Notes under the pieces: generated by a model
What the model saw: only the letters and a program-made list of their open reading frames with translations
Databases searched by the model: none
What the model was told of the DNA's origin: nothing
Made by a program: the position numbers and the translations under genes
In this document: positions 45,068 to 53,787 of the stretch, in pieces
Layout: the number at the start of each line of letters is the position of its first letter
How positions within the stretch are numbered: position 1 is the stretch's first letter
NCBI RefSeq assembly: GCF_022346005.1
Contig: NZ_JAKRMY010000010.1
Location: 1-64,000, forward strand
Source: Corynebacterium sp. ACRPS
GTDB lineage: Bacteria; Actinomycetota; Actinomycetes; Mycobacteriales; Mycobacteriaceae
Direction of reading: 5' to 3'
DNA: 64,000 nucleotides

Positions 45068-45792
45068 CTTCTGCAGACGAGAAGCGAACCGGATACAAAC
45101 GAGTAATGCTGAAACTCGGTGGCGAAATGTTTGGCGGCGGCAAGGTTGGCATCGACCCGGACGTTGTCGATAACGTCGCTCGCCAAATCGCTGAAGTGGC
45201 CGAGCAGGGCATCGAAATCGCCGTGGTGATCGGCGGCGGCAACTTCTTCCGCGGTGCAGAGCTTTCACAGCGCGGCATGGACCGCGCCCGGTCTGACTAC
45301 ATGGGAATGCTGGGCACGGTCATGAACTCGTTGGCCCTGCAGGACTTCTTGAAGCAAAAGGGCGTTGATTGCCGCGTGCAAACGTCTATCAACATGGCGC
45401 AAATCGCGGAGCCATACCTGCCACTGCGCGCTGACCGCCACTTGGAGAAGGGCCGCGTCGTTATTTTTGGTGCCGGCATGGGCATGCCGTACTTTTCCAC
45501 GGATACCACCGCCGCGCAGCGTGCCCTGGAAATCGGAGCCGATGTCCTCTTCCTGGCCAAGGGTGTTGATGGCGTGTACTCCGACGACCCACGGACGAAC
45601 CCCGATGCGGAGCTCTACACCCGAATCACTCCGCGCGAGGTTATTGAAAAGGGGCTCAAGGTAGCCGATGCAACCGCCTTTAGCCTGTGCATGGACAATG
45701 ACATGCCGATTTTGGTCTTTAACCTCTTGGAAGAGGGGAATATTGCCCGCGCCGCAAGCGGCCAGCTTATCGGCACGCTGGTGCAGTTCTAA
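45064..45792 (+). CDS. pyrH: UMP kinase
   Basis: This 242-residue hexameric kinase phosphorylates UMP in pyrimidine synthesis. Recognised parts are [15 protein letters not shown], the phosphate loop [32 protein letters not shown] and the conserved [10 protein letters not shown]. Length and motifs are normal. The GTG at 45064 is the only reasonable start, and it overlaps the stop of a three-codon frame. It follows tsf's terminator, so it has its own promoter in the 125-bp gap. frr lies 70 nt downstream. Confidence 0.97.
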   Translation: MTSADEKRTGYKRVMLKLGGEMFGGGKVGIDPDVVDNVARQIAEVAEQGIEIAVVIGGGNFFRGAELSQRGMDRARSDYMGMLGTVMNSLALQDFLKQKGVDCRVQTSINMAQIAEPYLPLRADRHLEKGRVVIFGAGMGMPYFSTDTTAAQRALEIGADVLFLAKGVDGVYSDDPRTNPDAELYTRITPREVIEKGLKVADATAFSLCMDNDMPILVFNLLEEGNIARAASGQLIGTLVQF

Positions 45793-45862
45793 TTCTAAAA
45801 CGGCACAGAACCTGCTACCTTTTATACAGCTACCCCTCAACGTTGAAGGATGATTCAGCCTC

Positions 45863-46420
45863 ATGATCGATGACATTCAGCTCGAAGCCGAAGAACACAT
45901 GACCGCTTCCGTCGAGCACACCCGCGAGCAGCTGGTGACCATTCGCACCGGCCGCGCGAACCCGGCGATGTTCAACGGACTCATCGCGGAGTACTACGGT
46001 GCGCCGACCCCGATTACTCAGATGGCTACCATCTCCGTGCCAGAGCCGCGCATGTTGCTCATCAAGCCATACGAGCAGTCCATGATCCAAGAGATTGAAA
46101 ACTCCATCCGCAATTCGGACCTGGGCGTTAACCCCACCAACGATGGCCACGTACTGCGTGTGACCGTTCCGCAGTTGACCGAGGAACGCCGTAAGGAAAT
46201 GGTCAAGCTGGCCAAGAGCAAGGGCGAGGACGGCAAGATTGCCATCCGTAATATCCGCCGCAAGGCCATGGAACAGCTGAAGAAGCTCCAAAAGGATGGC
46301 GAAGAGGGCGAGGATGAGGTCCTTGCCGCAGAAAAGGAAATGGAAAAGATTACCGCTGGCTATGTCGAGCAGGTTGACAAGCTGGTGGAAAACAAGGAAT
46401 CCGAATTGATGGAGGTCTAG
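45863..46420 (+). CDS. frr: ribosome recycling factor
   Basis: This 185-residue tRNA-shaped protein splits post-termination ribosomes with EF-G. Typical features are [20 protein letters not shown] in the helical domain, [20 protein letters not shown] and the loop [20 protein letters not shown], then [15 protein letters not shown]. Length is standard. It follows pyrH and precedes cdsA, the canonical order. Confidence 0.98.
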   Translation: MIDDIQLEAEEHMTASVEHTREQLVTIRTGRANPAMFNGLIAEYYGAPTPITQMATISVPEPRMLLIKPYEQSMIQEIENSIRNSDLGVNPTNDGHVLRVTVPQLTEERRKEMVKLAKSKGEDGKIAIRNIRRKAMEQLKKLQKDGEEGEDEVLAAEKEMEKITAGYVEQVDKLVENKESELMEV

Positions 46421-46432
46421 GCCTTTTCCGCT

Positions 46433-46464
46433 GCCGCCGCGCCCACCTCGGCCGGCGGCGCTTT
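46433..46464 (+). terminator. frr terminator
   Basis: gccgccgc (46433-46440) pairs with the cggcggc at 46453-46459, followed by GCTTTT. Confidence 0.7.
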
Positions 46465-46544
46465 TCTGTACGTAGTATTTTTGTATAGGAAATAGATAAG
46501 CCCCGCGACGCGCATACAACGCCAAGTGAAAGGAGCCGGTCACG

Positions 46545-47423
46545 GTGAGTGACGCCTTGAACCGCCGATTGCCGCAGCCGAAAAATGGCCCTGGCCGTGA
46601 CTTACCGGCGGCTATTGGAGTAGGCGTGGGGCTCGGCGCCCTCGTTGTCCTCGCCGTGTGGGCTGGCCCCTTGGCCTGGTATGCGGTGGTAGCCGTCGCC
46701 GTCGGCGGGGCCATGTGGGAAGTTCTTACCCGCCTGCGGGAGAACTCGTACTATATCCCGCGCACGCTGTTAATCATCTTGGGCCAGGCCATGGTGTGGA
46801 TTTCCTGGCCGCTTGGCGCGCCCGGCCTCGTGGCCGTCTACGTCACCGCCGTACTCATTTTGATGTTCGGCAGGCTTTTCCATAATGGGCGGCATCGCCC
46901 ACCCATCAATTATCTGCGGGACATGTCCGTCGGCATTTTCGTGCTGACGTGGATTCCGCTTTTCGCCACCTTTGCTGCGATGCTATCGCTGATTTCTACC
47001 CCGGTGGCCAGCGGCGCTGCTTCCATCGTGGTCTTTATGCTGTGCGTGGTCGCCTCCGATACGGGCGGCTATATCGTCGGCGTGATGTTTGGCTCCTACC
47101 CCATGGCACCGGCCGTGAGCCCGAAGAAATCCTGGGAGGGCTTTTGCGGCTCTATTGGCTTCGGCGTCATCGTTGGTGCCGTGTCCGTCCATTTCCTCTT
47201 GCATCATTCGGCGTGGATAGGCGCCTTGATGGGGCTCGGCCTTGTGATTTGCGCCTCGTTGGGTGACTTGGTGGAATCGCAGTTTAAGCGAGAGCTGGGC
47301 ATTAAGGATATGTCCCACATCCTCCCCGGGCATGGTGGTTTGATGGACCGCCTTGATGGCATGCTTCCCTCTGCCATGGTTACCTGGGTGGCCATGAGCC
47401 TCATGGCAAATTTCGCGGTCTAA
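46545..47423 (+). CDS. cdsA: phosphatidate cytidylyltransferase
   Basis: This 292-residue membrane enzyme makes CDP-diacylglycerol, the precursor of phosphatidylinositol, cardiolipin and phosphatidylglycerol. It has about seven helices and the family signature SQFKRELGIKDMSHILPGHG followed by GLMDRLDGML, and ASDTGGYIVGVMFG upstream. The GTG at 46545 follows AAAGGAGCCGGTCAC. It lies in the conserved frr-cdsA-rlmN order, with one convergent gene before rlmN. Confidence 0.96.
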   Translation: MSDALNRRLPQPKNGPGRDLPAAIGVGVGLGALVVLAVWAGPLAWYAVVAVAVGGAMWEVLTRLRENSYYIPRTLLIILGQAMVWISWPLGAPGLVAVYVTAVLILMFGRLFHNGRHRPPINYLRDMSVGIFVLTWIPLFATFAAMLSLISTPVASGAASIVVFMLCVVASDTGGYIVGVMFGSYPMAPAVSPKKSWEGFCGSIGFGVIVGAVSVHFLLHHSAWIGALMGLGLVICASLGDLVESQFKRELGIKDMSHILPGHGGLMDRLDGMLPSAMVTWVAMSLMANFAV

Positions 47424-47463
47424 ACCGAGTCGCAGTCACCGCGTATAAGGACTGCTGCGCATA

Positions 47464-47530
47464 AACCGCCGCTTCCCCTGTGCCACCGGAAATATCTCGA
47501 GGGCAGGGAGGAGAGCGGCGGTACGGCTCT
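47464..47530 (+). terminator. bidirectional terminator, cdsA / LapA-like gene
   Basis: aaccgccgct pairs with agcggcggt across a long internal region that itself pairs partly (cccctg/cagggag), followed by a CTCTTTT tract. It lies between convergent genes. Confidence 0.6.
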
Positions 47531-47531
47531 T

Positions 47532-47945
47532 TTAGCCTTCGGCCTGCTTACGCAATTGGCGGCGCAATTCAAGCATCCGCCACACACCCACAAGCGCCAT
47601 GATGAGCGCGCCGCCGATGGTAAACATCAGGTAGGCAATGCCCGCTGGGAACTGCCCCGACCAGCCCAGGAAGTTCATCGGCACTTCTTGCTGGTTTTGC
47701 ATGATGAAGATGATCAACACGATCAGCAAGAGGAAGCCGACAATGAGCGCTGCCCAAGTGCTAGCGGCGAACGAGCCTTGGGCTTTTTGTGGTGCGGCAG
47801 CGGGCTCGGTGGTCCCAGCGTCGGCGCCGGCACCGGTGGAGACTTCCTTGTTTCCGGTTTCGGCCAAAGCGGCATTATCGCCTGCCGCGGTGGCCTCATC
47901 ATTGGAGGCGGAAAAGTCATCTTCGGGGTATTTCGGATTGGTCAT
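47532..47945 (-). CDS. LapA-domain (DUF1049) membrane protein
   Basis: This 137-residue protein has an acidic, Ala/Thr-rich N-terminal 65 residues. Two membrane helices follow: one around AALIVGFLLLIVLIIFIMQN and one around GIAYLMFTIGGALIMALVGV. The helix-break pair FIMQNQQEVPMNFLGWSGQF is the LapA/DUF1049 hallmark. The tail is basic and short (RQLRKQAEG). In Gram-negatives LapA assists LPS assembly. Here the function is unknown. The ATG at 47945 starts MTNPKYPEDD. It is convergent with cdsA and divergent from rlmN. Confidence 0.85.
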   Translation of the reverse strand: MTNPKYPEDDFSASNDEATAAGDNAALAETGNKEVSTGAGADAGTTEPAAAPQKAQGSFAASTWAALIVGFLLLIVLIIFIMQNQQEVPMNFLGWSGQFPAGIAYLMFTIGGALIMALVGVWRMLELRRQLRKQAEG

Positions 47946-48023
47946 GTGTCCATTATTTCTGTAAACCCTTCCAAAATTCCACTTGGCTATAAATTGAGGC
48001 CTTCCCAATTGGAAAAGTACCGG

Positions 48024-48029
48024 TAAACC
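48024..48029 (+). promoter_or_regulatory. -10 box TAAACC before rlmN
   Basis: TAAACC is followed by 8 nt and the ATG at 48038, suggesting a leaderless start. No Shine-Dalgarno sequence serves 48038. Confidence 0.35.
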
Positions 48030-48037
48030 GTGGAAAG

Positions 48038-49162
48038 ATGGGCGTTATTATGGCTCAACCAGTAAAACTTAACTTCTCCGCGCCGCGGCGCGGTCTGCCA
48101 CCCAAGCACTTTGCAGATCTCTCTGAAAGCGAGCGCATCGATAAGCTCGCAGAAATTGGCCTACCTAAATTCCGTGCTAAGCAAATTGCCAAGCACTACT
48201 ATGAGCATCTCACTGACGACGTCGAAGAGATGACGGATATCCCCGCCGGCAAGCGCGAGGAAGTCAAAGAGGCCTTCTTCCCTGAGCTCATGAAGCCTAT
48301 TCGTACGACTTCTACCGACGATGGGGAAACCACCAAGTCCCTGTGGCGCTTGCACGACGGCACCTTATTGGAGTCCGTTCTGATGCGGTATCCTGGCCGC
48401 GCTACCTTGTGCATTTCTTCCCAGGCTGGCTGCGGAATGGCCTGCCCGTTCTGTGCTACCGGCCAGGGCGGACTAGACCGCAACCTTTCTACCGGCGAAA
48501 TCGTCGAACAGTTCCGCCACGCAGCCGCAGCAATGGCGGCCGAAGGCGGGCGCTTATCCAATGTGGTCTTCATGGGCATGGGAGAGCCGCTGGCAAACTA
48601 CAAGCGCGTGGTCCAGGCGGTGCGCCAGATTACCGGCCAGGATGGAACGGGCTTTGGGCTCTCGCAGCGCAATGTGACCGTATCCACCGTGGGTTTGGCA
48701 CCTGCCATCCGCAAGCTCGCGGACGAAGACCTTGCCTGCACGCTTGCGGTGTCGCTGCACACCCCGGATGATGAGCTGCGCGATAGCCTGGTTCCGGTAA
48801 ATAACCGCTGGTCCGTTGATGAGGTCCTCGACGCAGCACGGTACTACGCCGATAAATCCGTCCGCCGCGTATCTATCGAGTACGCCCTTATCCGGGATAA
48901 GAATGACCAGGATTTCCGCGCCGATATGCTAGGCCGCAAGCTGCACCAGAAGCTCGGCTCCAAGGTGCACGTTAACGTGATCCCTCTTAACCCGACCCCT
49001 GGCTCGGAGTGGGACGCAGCTCCTAAGACGCGGCTTGATGAATTCGTGCGCCGCGTCCAAGCACAAGGAGTGCCGTGCACTGTGCGCGATACTAAGGGCG
49101 ATGAAATCGCGGCAGCCTGTGGCCAACTTGCCGCCGATGAACGAGAAGACATGTCGGCCTAA
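48038..49162 (+). CDS. rlmN: dual-specificity RNA methyltransferase RlmN
   Basis: This 374-residue radical-SAM enzyme methylates A2503 of 23S rRNA and A37 of tRNA. The cluster motif C-x3-C-x2-C is [18 protein letters not shown] and [12 protein letters not shown] mark the SAM site. The C-terminal methyl-accepting Cys sits in AAACGQLA. Start choice is between ATG 48038 and ATG 48050 (MAQPVKLNF). The first is favoured by the upstream -10 box, the second by the GGAAAG spaced 12 nt upstream. It ends the rpsB-to-rlmN group. Confidence 0.96.
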   Translation: MGVIMAQPVKLNFSAPRRGLPPKHFADLSESERIDKLAEIGLPKFRAKQIAKHYYEHLTDDVEEMTDIPAGKREEVKEAFFPELMKPIRTTSTDDGETTKSLWRLHDGTLLESVLMRYPGRATLCISSQAGCGMACPFCATGQGGLDRNLSTGEIVEQFRHAAAAMAAEGGRLSNVVFMGMGEPLANYKRVVQAVRQITGQDGTGFGLSQRNVTVSTVGLAPAIRKLADEDLACTLAVSLHTPDDELRDSLVPVNNRWSVDEVLDAARYYADKSVRRVSIEYALIRDKNDQDFRADMLGRKLHQKLGSKVHVNVIPLNPTPGSEWDAAPKTRLDEFVRRVQAQGVPCTVRDTKGDEIAAACGQLAADEREDMSA

Positions 49163-49288
49163 GAGCCCGCTGTCACAGTCACCTAGGCATTTTTGGATAA
49201 GTGCTTAGGTGGTTTTCTCGTTGTATTCTGCGTTTACACGTGCGGTGCAGTCAAACGCAGTACGGCTACGTACCCGGTAAAACCACGA

Positions 49289-49331
49289 AACCGCCGAGCC
49301 CCTCGCAATGAGGAGGATCGGCGGTTTTCCG
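49289..49331 (+). terminator. bidirectional terminator, rlmN / DUF2631
   Basis: aaaccgccga (49289-49298) pairs with tcggcggttt (49319-49328), with T bases following and A bases before. The genes on either side are convergent. Confidence 0.85.
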
Positions 49332-49340
49332 TAGCTAGGA

Positions 49341-49799
49341 TTATAGCGCGTGCTTGCCGGAGCTTACCTCGGCAGCGTCGGACGCGGAGTCAACGCGCAG
49401 GTGGGCTACGCGGGAAGGCTCGATATTCAACGCGCGCAGCTGGGAGTCGGTCAACTCGGTGTAGGCGCCAGAAACGGTCTTCTGGTCATAAGTCCAGTCC
49501 CGTTCTTGGTGGTCGGCCGGCTTATTATTAGCGGTGATGGTGCGCACCTGGTTGAGCTTCGGCTCGAAGGTGAAGATGAGCAGGCCCACAACCAACAGGA
49601 CGGTCAGGGCGACGAGCCAGACGGTCTCCACGTGGCCCTTGTGGTTACCAAAGTTGAAACCAATCATGAAGATCACGGAGATCCAACCCGCGATTTGCAC
49701 ACCAGAGCGGCTGATGCGGGACCAACCGAAGCCTGCGGATGGAACATCTTCGGTAGAAACACCGTCATAAACCTGCGGTACCGGCTTGTGGGAAGACAC
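49341..49799 (-). CDS. DUF2631 membrane protein
   Basis: This 152-residue protein has two closely spaced membrane helices (IAGWISVIFMIGFNFG and WLVALTVLLVVGLLIFTFEP). A hydrophilic C-terminal half follows with ERDWTYDQKTVSGAYTELTD. It matches DUF2631 (Rv2876 in M. tuberculosis) at the same position next to dxr. The GTG at 49799 is chosen because AAGGAG lies 6 nt upstream; ATG codons further up (49829) lack a ribosome-binding site. Function is unknown. Confidence 0.82.
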   Translation of the reverse strand: MSSHKPVPQVYDGVSTEDVPSAGFGWSRISRSGVQIAGWISVIFMIGFNFGNHKGHVETVWLVALTVLLVVGLLIFTFEPKLNQVRTITANNKPADHQERDWTYDQKTVSGAYTELTDSQLRALNIEPSRVAHLRVDSASDAAEVSSGKHAL

Positions 49800-49957
49800 T
49801 TGCTCTCCTTCGCTATCGCGTGTGTCCATTAATCGAGGGGGCACACCAATGCCATTTGACTGACACCTATTTTAAAACATCGTGGCTGCAAAGGCGATTA
49901 AACACCCCCGCCTGCTTGACCGGCTCCACCCCATAGCAGGGCGCGGTAAATGACCGC

Positions 49958-49963
49958 TAGGGT
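49958..49963 (+). promoter_or_regulatory. -10 box TAGGGT, leaderless start of dxr
   Basis: TAGGGT is followed by 6 nt and the GTG at 49970. No Shine-Dalgarno sequence separates them. Confidence 0.55.
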
Positions 49964-49969
49964 AGAGGG

Positions 49970-51130
49970 GTGACTACTCAGCGAATCCTTATCCTTGGCT
50001 CCACCGGCTCTATTGGCACGCAAGCATTAGAAGTAATTGCGGATAACCCCGATAAATTCGAGGTCGTGGGCATTGCCGCGGGCGGCTCTAACCCGCAGCA
50101 GATCATTGAGCAGGCCCGTAGTTTCCATCTTTCGTTTGACCACATTGCTGTGGCCCAGCCTGCGGCGGCTGCGGAGGTTTCTGCGGCTTTAGGCGGTACG
50201 GTACTTTCTGGTGATGGTGCTGCAGAAGAGCTGGTGCGCTCGGTTCCCGCCGATACCGTGCTCAATGCCCTAGTGGGCTCCCTCGGGCTTAAGGCCACTT
50301 TAGCCACGCTGGACATGGGCGAGTACCTCGCACTAGCGAATAAGGAGTCCTTGGTTGCCGGCGGCACGCTGGTCACGAAATCCGCGCGGCCAGGCCAGAT
50401 CATCCCCGTGGATTCGGAGCATTCTGCGATGGCGCAATGCCTGCGCGCGGGCGAAGAGGGCGAGCTGGCGAAGCTCGTCCTCACGGCCTCGGGCGGCCCC
50501 TTCCGCGGCCAGACGCGTGAGCAGATGTGGGACGTTACCCCGCAGCAAGCCGCGCAGCACCCCACGTGGTCCATGGGGCAGATGAATACGCTGAATTCCG
50601 CCACCTTGATCAATAAGGGGCTCGAGCTCATTGAGGCCACGCTGCTTTTTGATATTGAGCCAGAGCGCATCGATGTCACAGTTCACCCGCAGTCGGTCAT
50701 TCACTCTATGGCCACTTTTAAAGATGGTTGCACTATCGCCCAGGCTTCGCCGCCGTCGATGAAGCTGCCCATCTCCCTGGCGCTGAATTGGCCCCAGCGT
50801 GTGCCGGGGGCGCAGCCGGCGCTCGATTTTTCACAAGCGCATACGTGGCATTTTGAGCCGCTTGATGATGTTTCTTTTCCCGCCGTATCCCTCGCCCGCG
50901 AGGCCGCGGCGCAGGGAACTGGAGTGATTTATAACGCGGCCAATGAAGAGGCCGCTGCGGCCTTCTTGTCTGGTCGCATCCACTTCCCAGAGATTGTTGA
51001 TGTTGTAGGCGAGATCCTCGGGGAGTCTTCCCAGTTTGCTGGTGTAGTCTCTACCCTCGATGAAATCCTCGCCGTAGAGGGTGAGGCTCGCAGGCGCGCG
51101 AATGCGCGCATTGACCGTTTAGCTGACTAG
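49970..51130 (+). CDS. dxr: 1-deoxy-D-xylulose-5-phosphate reductoisomerase
   Basis: This 386-residue enzyme makes MEP, the committed step of isoprenoid synthesis. The NADPH-binding N-terminus is [18 protein letters not shown]. The metal and substrate sites include [21 protein letters not shown] and the flexible loop [12 protein letters not shown], with [13 protein letters not shown] afterwards. The GTG start gives MTTQRILIL. It is followed by rip1 after 13 nt and ispG soon after. The dxr-rip1-ispG block is conserved in Mycobacteriales and brings two MEP-pathway steps together. Confidence 0.97.
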   Translation: MTTQRILILGSTGSIGTQALEVIADNPDKFEVVGIAAGGSNPQQIIEQARSFHLSFDHIAVAQPAAAAEVSAALGGTVLSGDGAAEELVRSVPADTVLNALVGSLGLKATLATLDMGEYLALANKESLVAGGTLVTKSARPGQIIPVDSEHSAMAQCLRAGEEGELAKLVLTASGGPFRGQTREQMWDVTPQQAAQHPTWSMGQMNTLNSATLINKGLELIEATLLFDIEPERIDVTVHPQSVIHSMATFKDGCTIAQASPPSMKLPISLALNWPQRVPGAQPALDFSQAHTWHFEPLDDVSFPAVSLAREAAAQGTGVIYNAANEEAAAAFLSGRIHFPEIVDVVGEILGESSQFAGVVSTLDEILAVEGEARRRANARIDRLAD

Positions 51131-51143
51131 AAAGCTTTCTTTA

Positions 51144-52352
51144 ATGGCAAATTTGCTGGGCATCGTGTTTTTCGCCCTTGGCATCGGGCTGACCGTGGCA
51201 CTCCATGAGGCAGGGCATATGTTTACTGCCCGCGCCTTTGGTATGCGGGTGCGCCGGTATTTCATTGGTTTTGGCCCGCGCGTTTTCTCCTTCCGCAAGG
51301 GGCATACCGAATACGGCCTAGCCGCGTTCCCGGTGGGTGGATTTTGCGATATCGCCGGGATGACCGCGCAGGATGAATTCCTTACGGAGGAAGAAAAGCC
51401 CTATGCAATGTACAAAAAGCCTTGGTGGCAGCGCATCATCGTTCTTGCAGGTGGTATCGGCGTCAACCTGATCCTCGGCTTTGTCATCTTGTATTTCGTG
51501 GCGATGACTGCGGGGCTACCCAACCCAGATGCCGATGTGCGCCCGCGGGTGGGAGAGGTAACCTGCACCGCTGACCAAAAAGAAAACCAGGAGCTGGAAT
51601 CATGCACCGGGAACGGGCCCGCTGGTAAGGCCGGTGTGCAGGAAGGCGATATCATTCTCGCGCTCGATGGCGAGCACCTAGATTCCTTTACGCAATTGCG
51701 CGATGAGGTCATGCAGCGCCCCGGCGAGACCGTGACTCTTACAGTAGAGCGAGACGGTGAGGAAAAAGATTTCTCCATCGAATTGGAAACGGTCAAGCGC
51801 CTGAATCAACAGGGCGAATTGGTCGACGCCGGTTCGATCGGGCTGAGCAATGAGGTCCTCGACATCGTCGAGAAGTATTCAGCAACGCAGGCGGTCCCCG
51901 CAACGTGGCATTTCACCACCTATTCGCTCGAGGCCACGGTGGAAGGAATCAAACAATTCCCCGCTAAGGTACCGGGCGTGGTGGCCTCCATCTTTGGCCA
52001 CGAGCGGGATGTCAACGGGCCGATGTCTGTCGTCGGTGCATCGCGGGTTGGTGGCGAACTCGTGGAGCGTTCCCTGTGGGCATCGTTCTTCATGATGCTG
52101 GCGACGCTGAACTTCTTCCTCGCTCTGTTTAACCTCATTCCGCTGCCGCCCTTTGACGGCGGCCACATCGCGGTCATCTTGTATGAGAAGATCCGCGATG
52201 GCATTCGCAAATTGATGGGCAAGCAGCCGCTGGGTCCGGCCGATTACACCAGGCTTATGCCCATTACCTATGTCATGGCGGCCTTACTTATGGCGCTGGG
52301 CGTAGTGATAATCATCGCGGATGTGGTCAATCCGATCAGGCTATTTGGCTAG
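51144..52352 (+). CDS. rip1: site-2 protease Rip1 (RseP family)
   Basis: This 402-residue intramembrane zinc protease cleaves anti-sigma factors and similar targets in mycobacteria. The first helix contains the zinc motif LHEAGHMFTARAFG. A PDZ-like domain follows (about residues 150-230, with GKAGVQEGDIILALDGEHL). The third-ligand motif is NLIPLPPFDGGHIAV in a late helix. Four membrane segments are apparent. It is co-directional with dxr, and the 12-bp palindrome AGAAAGCTTTCT (51129-51140) overlaps the dxr stop. All catalytic residues are present. Confidence 0.93.
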   Translation: MANLLGIVFFALGIGLTVALHEAGHMFTARAFGMRVRRYFIGFGPRVFSFRKGHTEYGLAAFPVGGFCDIAGMTAQDEFLTEEEKPYAMYKKPWWQRIIVLAGGIGVNLILGFVILYFVAMTAGLPNPDADVRPRVGEVTCTADQKENQELESCTGNGPAGKAGVQEGDIILALDGEHLDSFTQLRDEVMQRPGETVTLTVERDGEEKDFSIELETVKRLNQQGELVDAGSIGLSNEVLDIVEKYSATQAVPATWHFTTYSLEATVEGIKQFPAKVPGVVASIFGHERDVNGPMSVVGASRVGGELVERSLWASFFMMLATLNFFLALFNLIPLPPFDGGHIAVILYEKIRDGIRKLMGKQPLGPADYTRLMPITYVMAALLMALGVVIIIADVVNPIRLFG

Positions 52353-52455
52353 GTTCGTTAGCCCCTGTGCCCGCCGCTCGGCGTGAGTAGAGCGCCCAAC
52401 GCTTAGCGCACGTGTACAGCGCGAGCGCGCACTTTAGCGCTTAACCATCTAGTGC

Positions 52456-52461
52456 TAGAGT
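52456..52461 (+). promoter_or_regulatory. -10 box TAGAGT upstream of ispG
   Basis: TAGAGT lies 69 nt before the ispG ATG. The gene has its own ribosome-binding site (AAGGAG, 6 nt before the ATG). The 178-bp gap also has GC-rich inverted AGCGC motifs upstream of this box. Confidence 0.4.
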
Positions 52462-52530
52462 GGGGACGTTCAACACTTATTGTGCAATAACATTTAGCAA
52501 CGAGCCACGAGCTAGAAATAAGGAGCATTC

Positions 52531-53694
52531 ATGTCTAGTCCTATCGGTCTAGGAATTCCTGACGGGCCTCCGCCAGTATTGCACCCGCGCCGGAAAACGC
52601 GGCAATTGCACGTAGGCCCAGTGGGCGTTGGTTCTGACTACCCAATTTCGGTGCAGTCGATGACTAATACCAAGACCCATGACATCAACGGCACCCTGCA
52701 GCAAATCGCACAGCTTACTGCCTCTGGCTGCGATATCGTGCGCGTGGCCTGCCCTAAGCCGGTGGATGCGGAGGCGCTGCCGGCCATCGCCAAGAAATCC
52801 CCGATCCCGGTCATCGCGGATATCCACTTCCAGCCCAAGTACATCTTCCAGGCTATCGATGCTGGCTGCGCGGCAATCCGCGTCAACCCCGGCAACATCC
52901 GTGAATTTGATGGCCGCGTTAAGGAAGTGGCGAAGGCCGCTGGCGATGCGGGAATCCCCATCCGCATCGGCGTCAATGGCGGTTCGTTGGATAAGCGCCT
53001 GTTGGAAAAGTACGGCAAAGCCACCCCAGAAGCGCTCGTGGAGTCCGCTATCTGGGAGGCGGGCCTGTTTGAGGAGCACGGCTTTGGCGATATCGCCATT
53101 TCCGTCAAGCACTCTGACCCCGTGCTGATGGTGGAGGCCTACCGCCAGCTGGCCGCGCAGACCGATTACCCACTGCACTTGGGTGTGACGGAAGCGGGCC
53201 CGAAGTTCATGGGCACCATTAAGTCCTCCGTCGCCTTCGGCGCCCTTTTGGCAGAAGGCATCGGCGATACGATTCGCGTTTCGCTCTCCGCCCCGCCGGA
53301 AGAAGAGGTCAAGGTGGGAGACCAGATTCTGCAGTCCTTCAACTTGCGCCCGCGCAAGCTGGAAATCGTCTCCTGCCCGTCGTGTGGCCGCGCGCAGGTG
53401 GACGTGTACAAGCTGGCGGAGGAAGTTACCGCCGGCCTCGAGGGCATGGAATTTCCCATCCGCGTTGCTGTCATGGGTTGCGTCGTTAACGGGCCGGGCG
53501 AGGCCCGCGACGCAGACTTGGGCGTGGCATCCGGTAACGGAAAAGGTCAGATCTTCGTCAAGGGCGAAGTGGTGCGCACCGTGCCGGAAGACAAAATCGT
53601 GGAAACCCTCATCGAAGAGGCAATGCGCATTGCGGATGAGGAAGGCCTCGAAGCCGTGGACGGCGCTAAGGCCGATGTCCGCGTGACGCAGTAA
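52531..53694 (+). CDS. ispG: 4-hydroxy-3-methylbut-2-en-1-yl diphosphate synthase
   Basis: This 387-residue iron-sulphur enzyme converts MEcPP to HMBPP in the MEP pathway. The TIM-barrel part has [20 protein letters not shown] and [13 protein letters not shown]. The C-terminal domain has the cluster ligands in [15 protein letters not shown] and [10 protein letters not shown] with a conserved Glu. Length is standard. AAATAAGGAGCATTC precedes the ATG. It is the second MEP gene in this cluster, after dxr, and a terminator follows. Confidence 0.97.
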   Translation: MSSPIGLGIPDGPPPVLHPRRKTRQLHVGPVGVGSDYPISVQSMTNTKTHDINGTLQQIAQLTASGCDIVRVACPKPVDAEALPAIAKKSPIPVIADIHFQPKYIFQAIDAGCAAIRVNPGNIREFDGRVKEVAKAAGDAGIPIRIGVNGGSLDKRLLEKYGKATPEALVESAIWEAGLFEEHGFGDIAISVKHSDPVLMVEAYRQLAAQTDYPLHLGVTEAGPKFMGTIKSSVAFGALLAEGIGDTIRVSLSAPPEEEVKVGDQILQSFNLRPRKLEIVSCPSCGRAQVDVYKLAEEVTAGLEGMEFPIRVAVMGCVVNGPGEARDADLGVASGNGKGQIFVKGEVVRTVPEDKIVETLIEEAMRIADEEGLEAVDGAKADVRVTQ

Positions 53695-53723
53695 GCCGCG
53701 CGCCTCTACGCTAATTATTAATA

Positions 53724-53760
53724 GACTGCCCTGCACCTCGGTGTGGGGCAGTCTTTTTTG
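53724..53760 (+). terminator. ispG terminator
   Basis: gactgccctgcac pairs with gtgtggggcagtc around CTCG, followed by TTTTTT. Confidence 0.92.
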
Positions 53761-53773
53761 CTGCGTGCGCTGC

Positions 53774-53779
53774 TAATGT
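53774..53779 (+). promoter_or_regulatory. -10 box TAATGT, leaderless start of the PBP gene
   Basis: TAATGT is followed by 8 nt and the ATG at 53788. No Shine-Dalgarno sequence is present. Confidence 0.45.
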
Positions 53780-53787
53780 GCCAAAGC

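Noticed and set aside
51129..51140. AGAAAGCTTTCT palindrome between dxr and rip1 as a regulatory site
   Set aside because: It overlaps the dxr stop codon inside an apparent operon without a visible promoter, and its 12 bp could be chance.
52549..53736. 395-codon minus-strand frame opposite ispG
   Set aside because: Antisense shadow. IspG motifs are complete on the plus strand.
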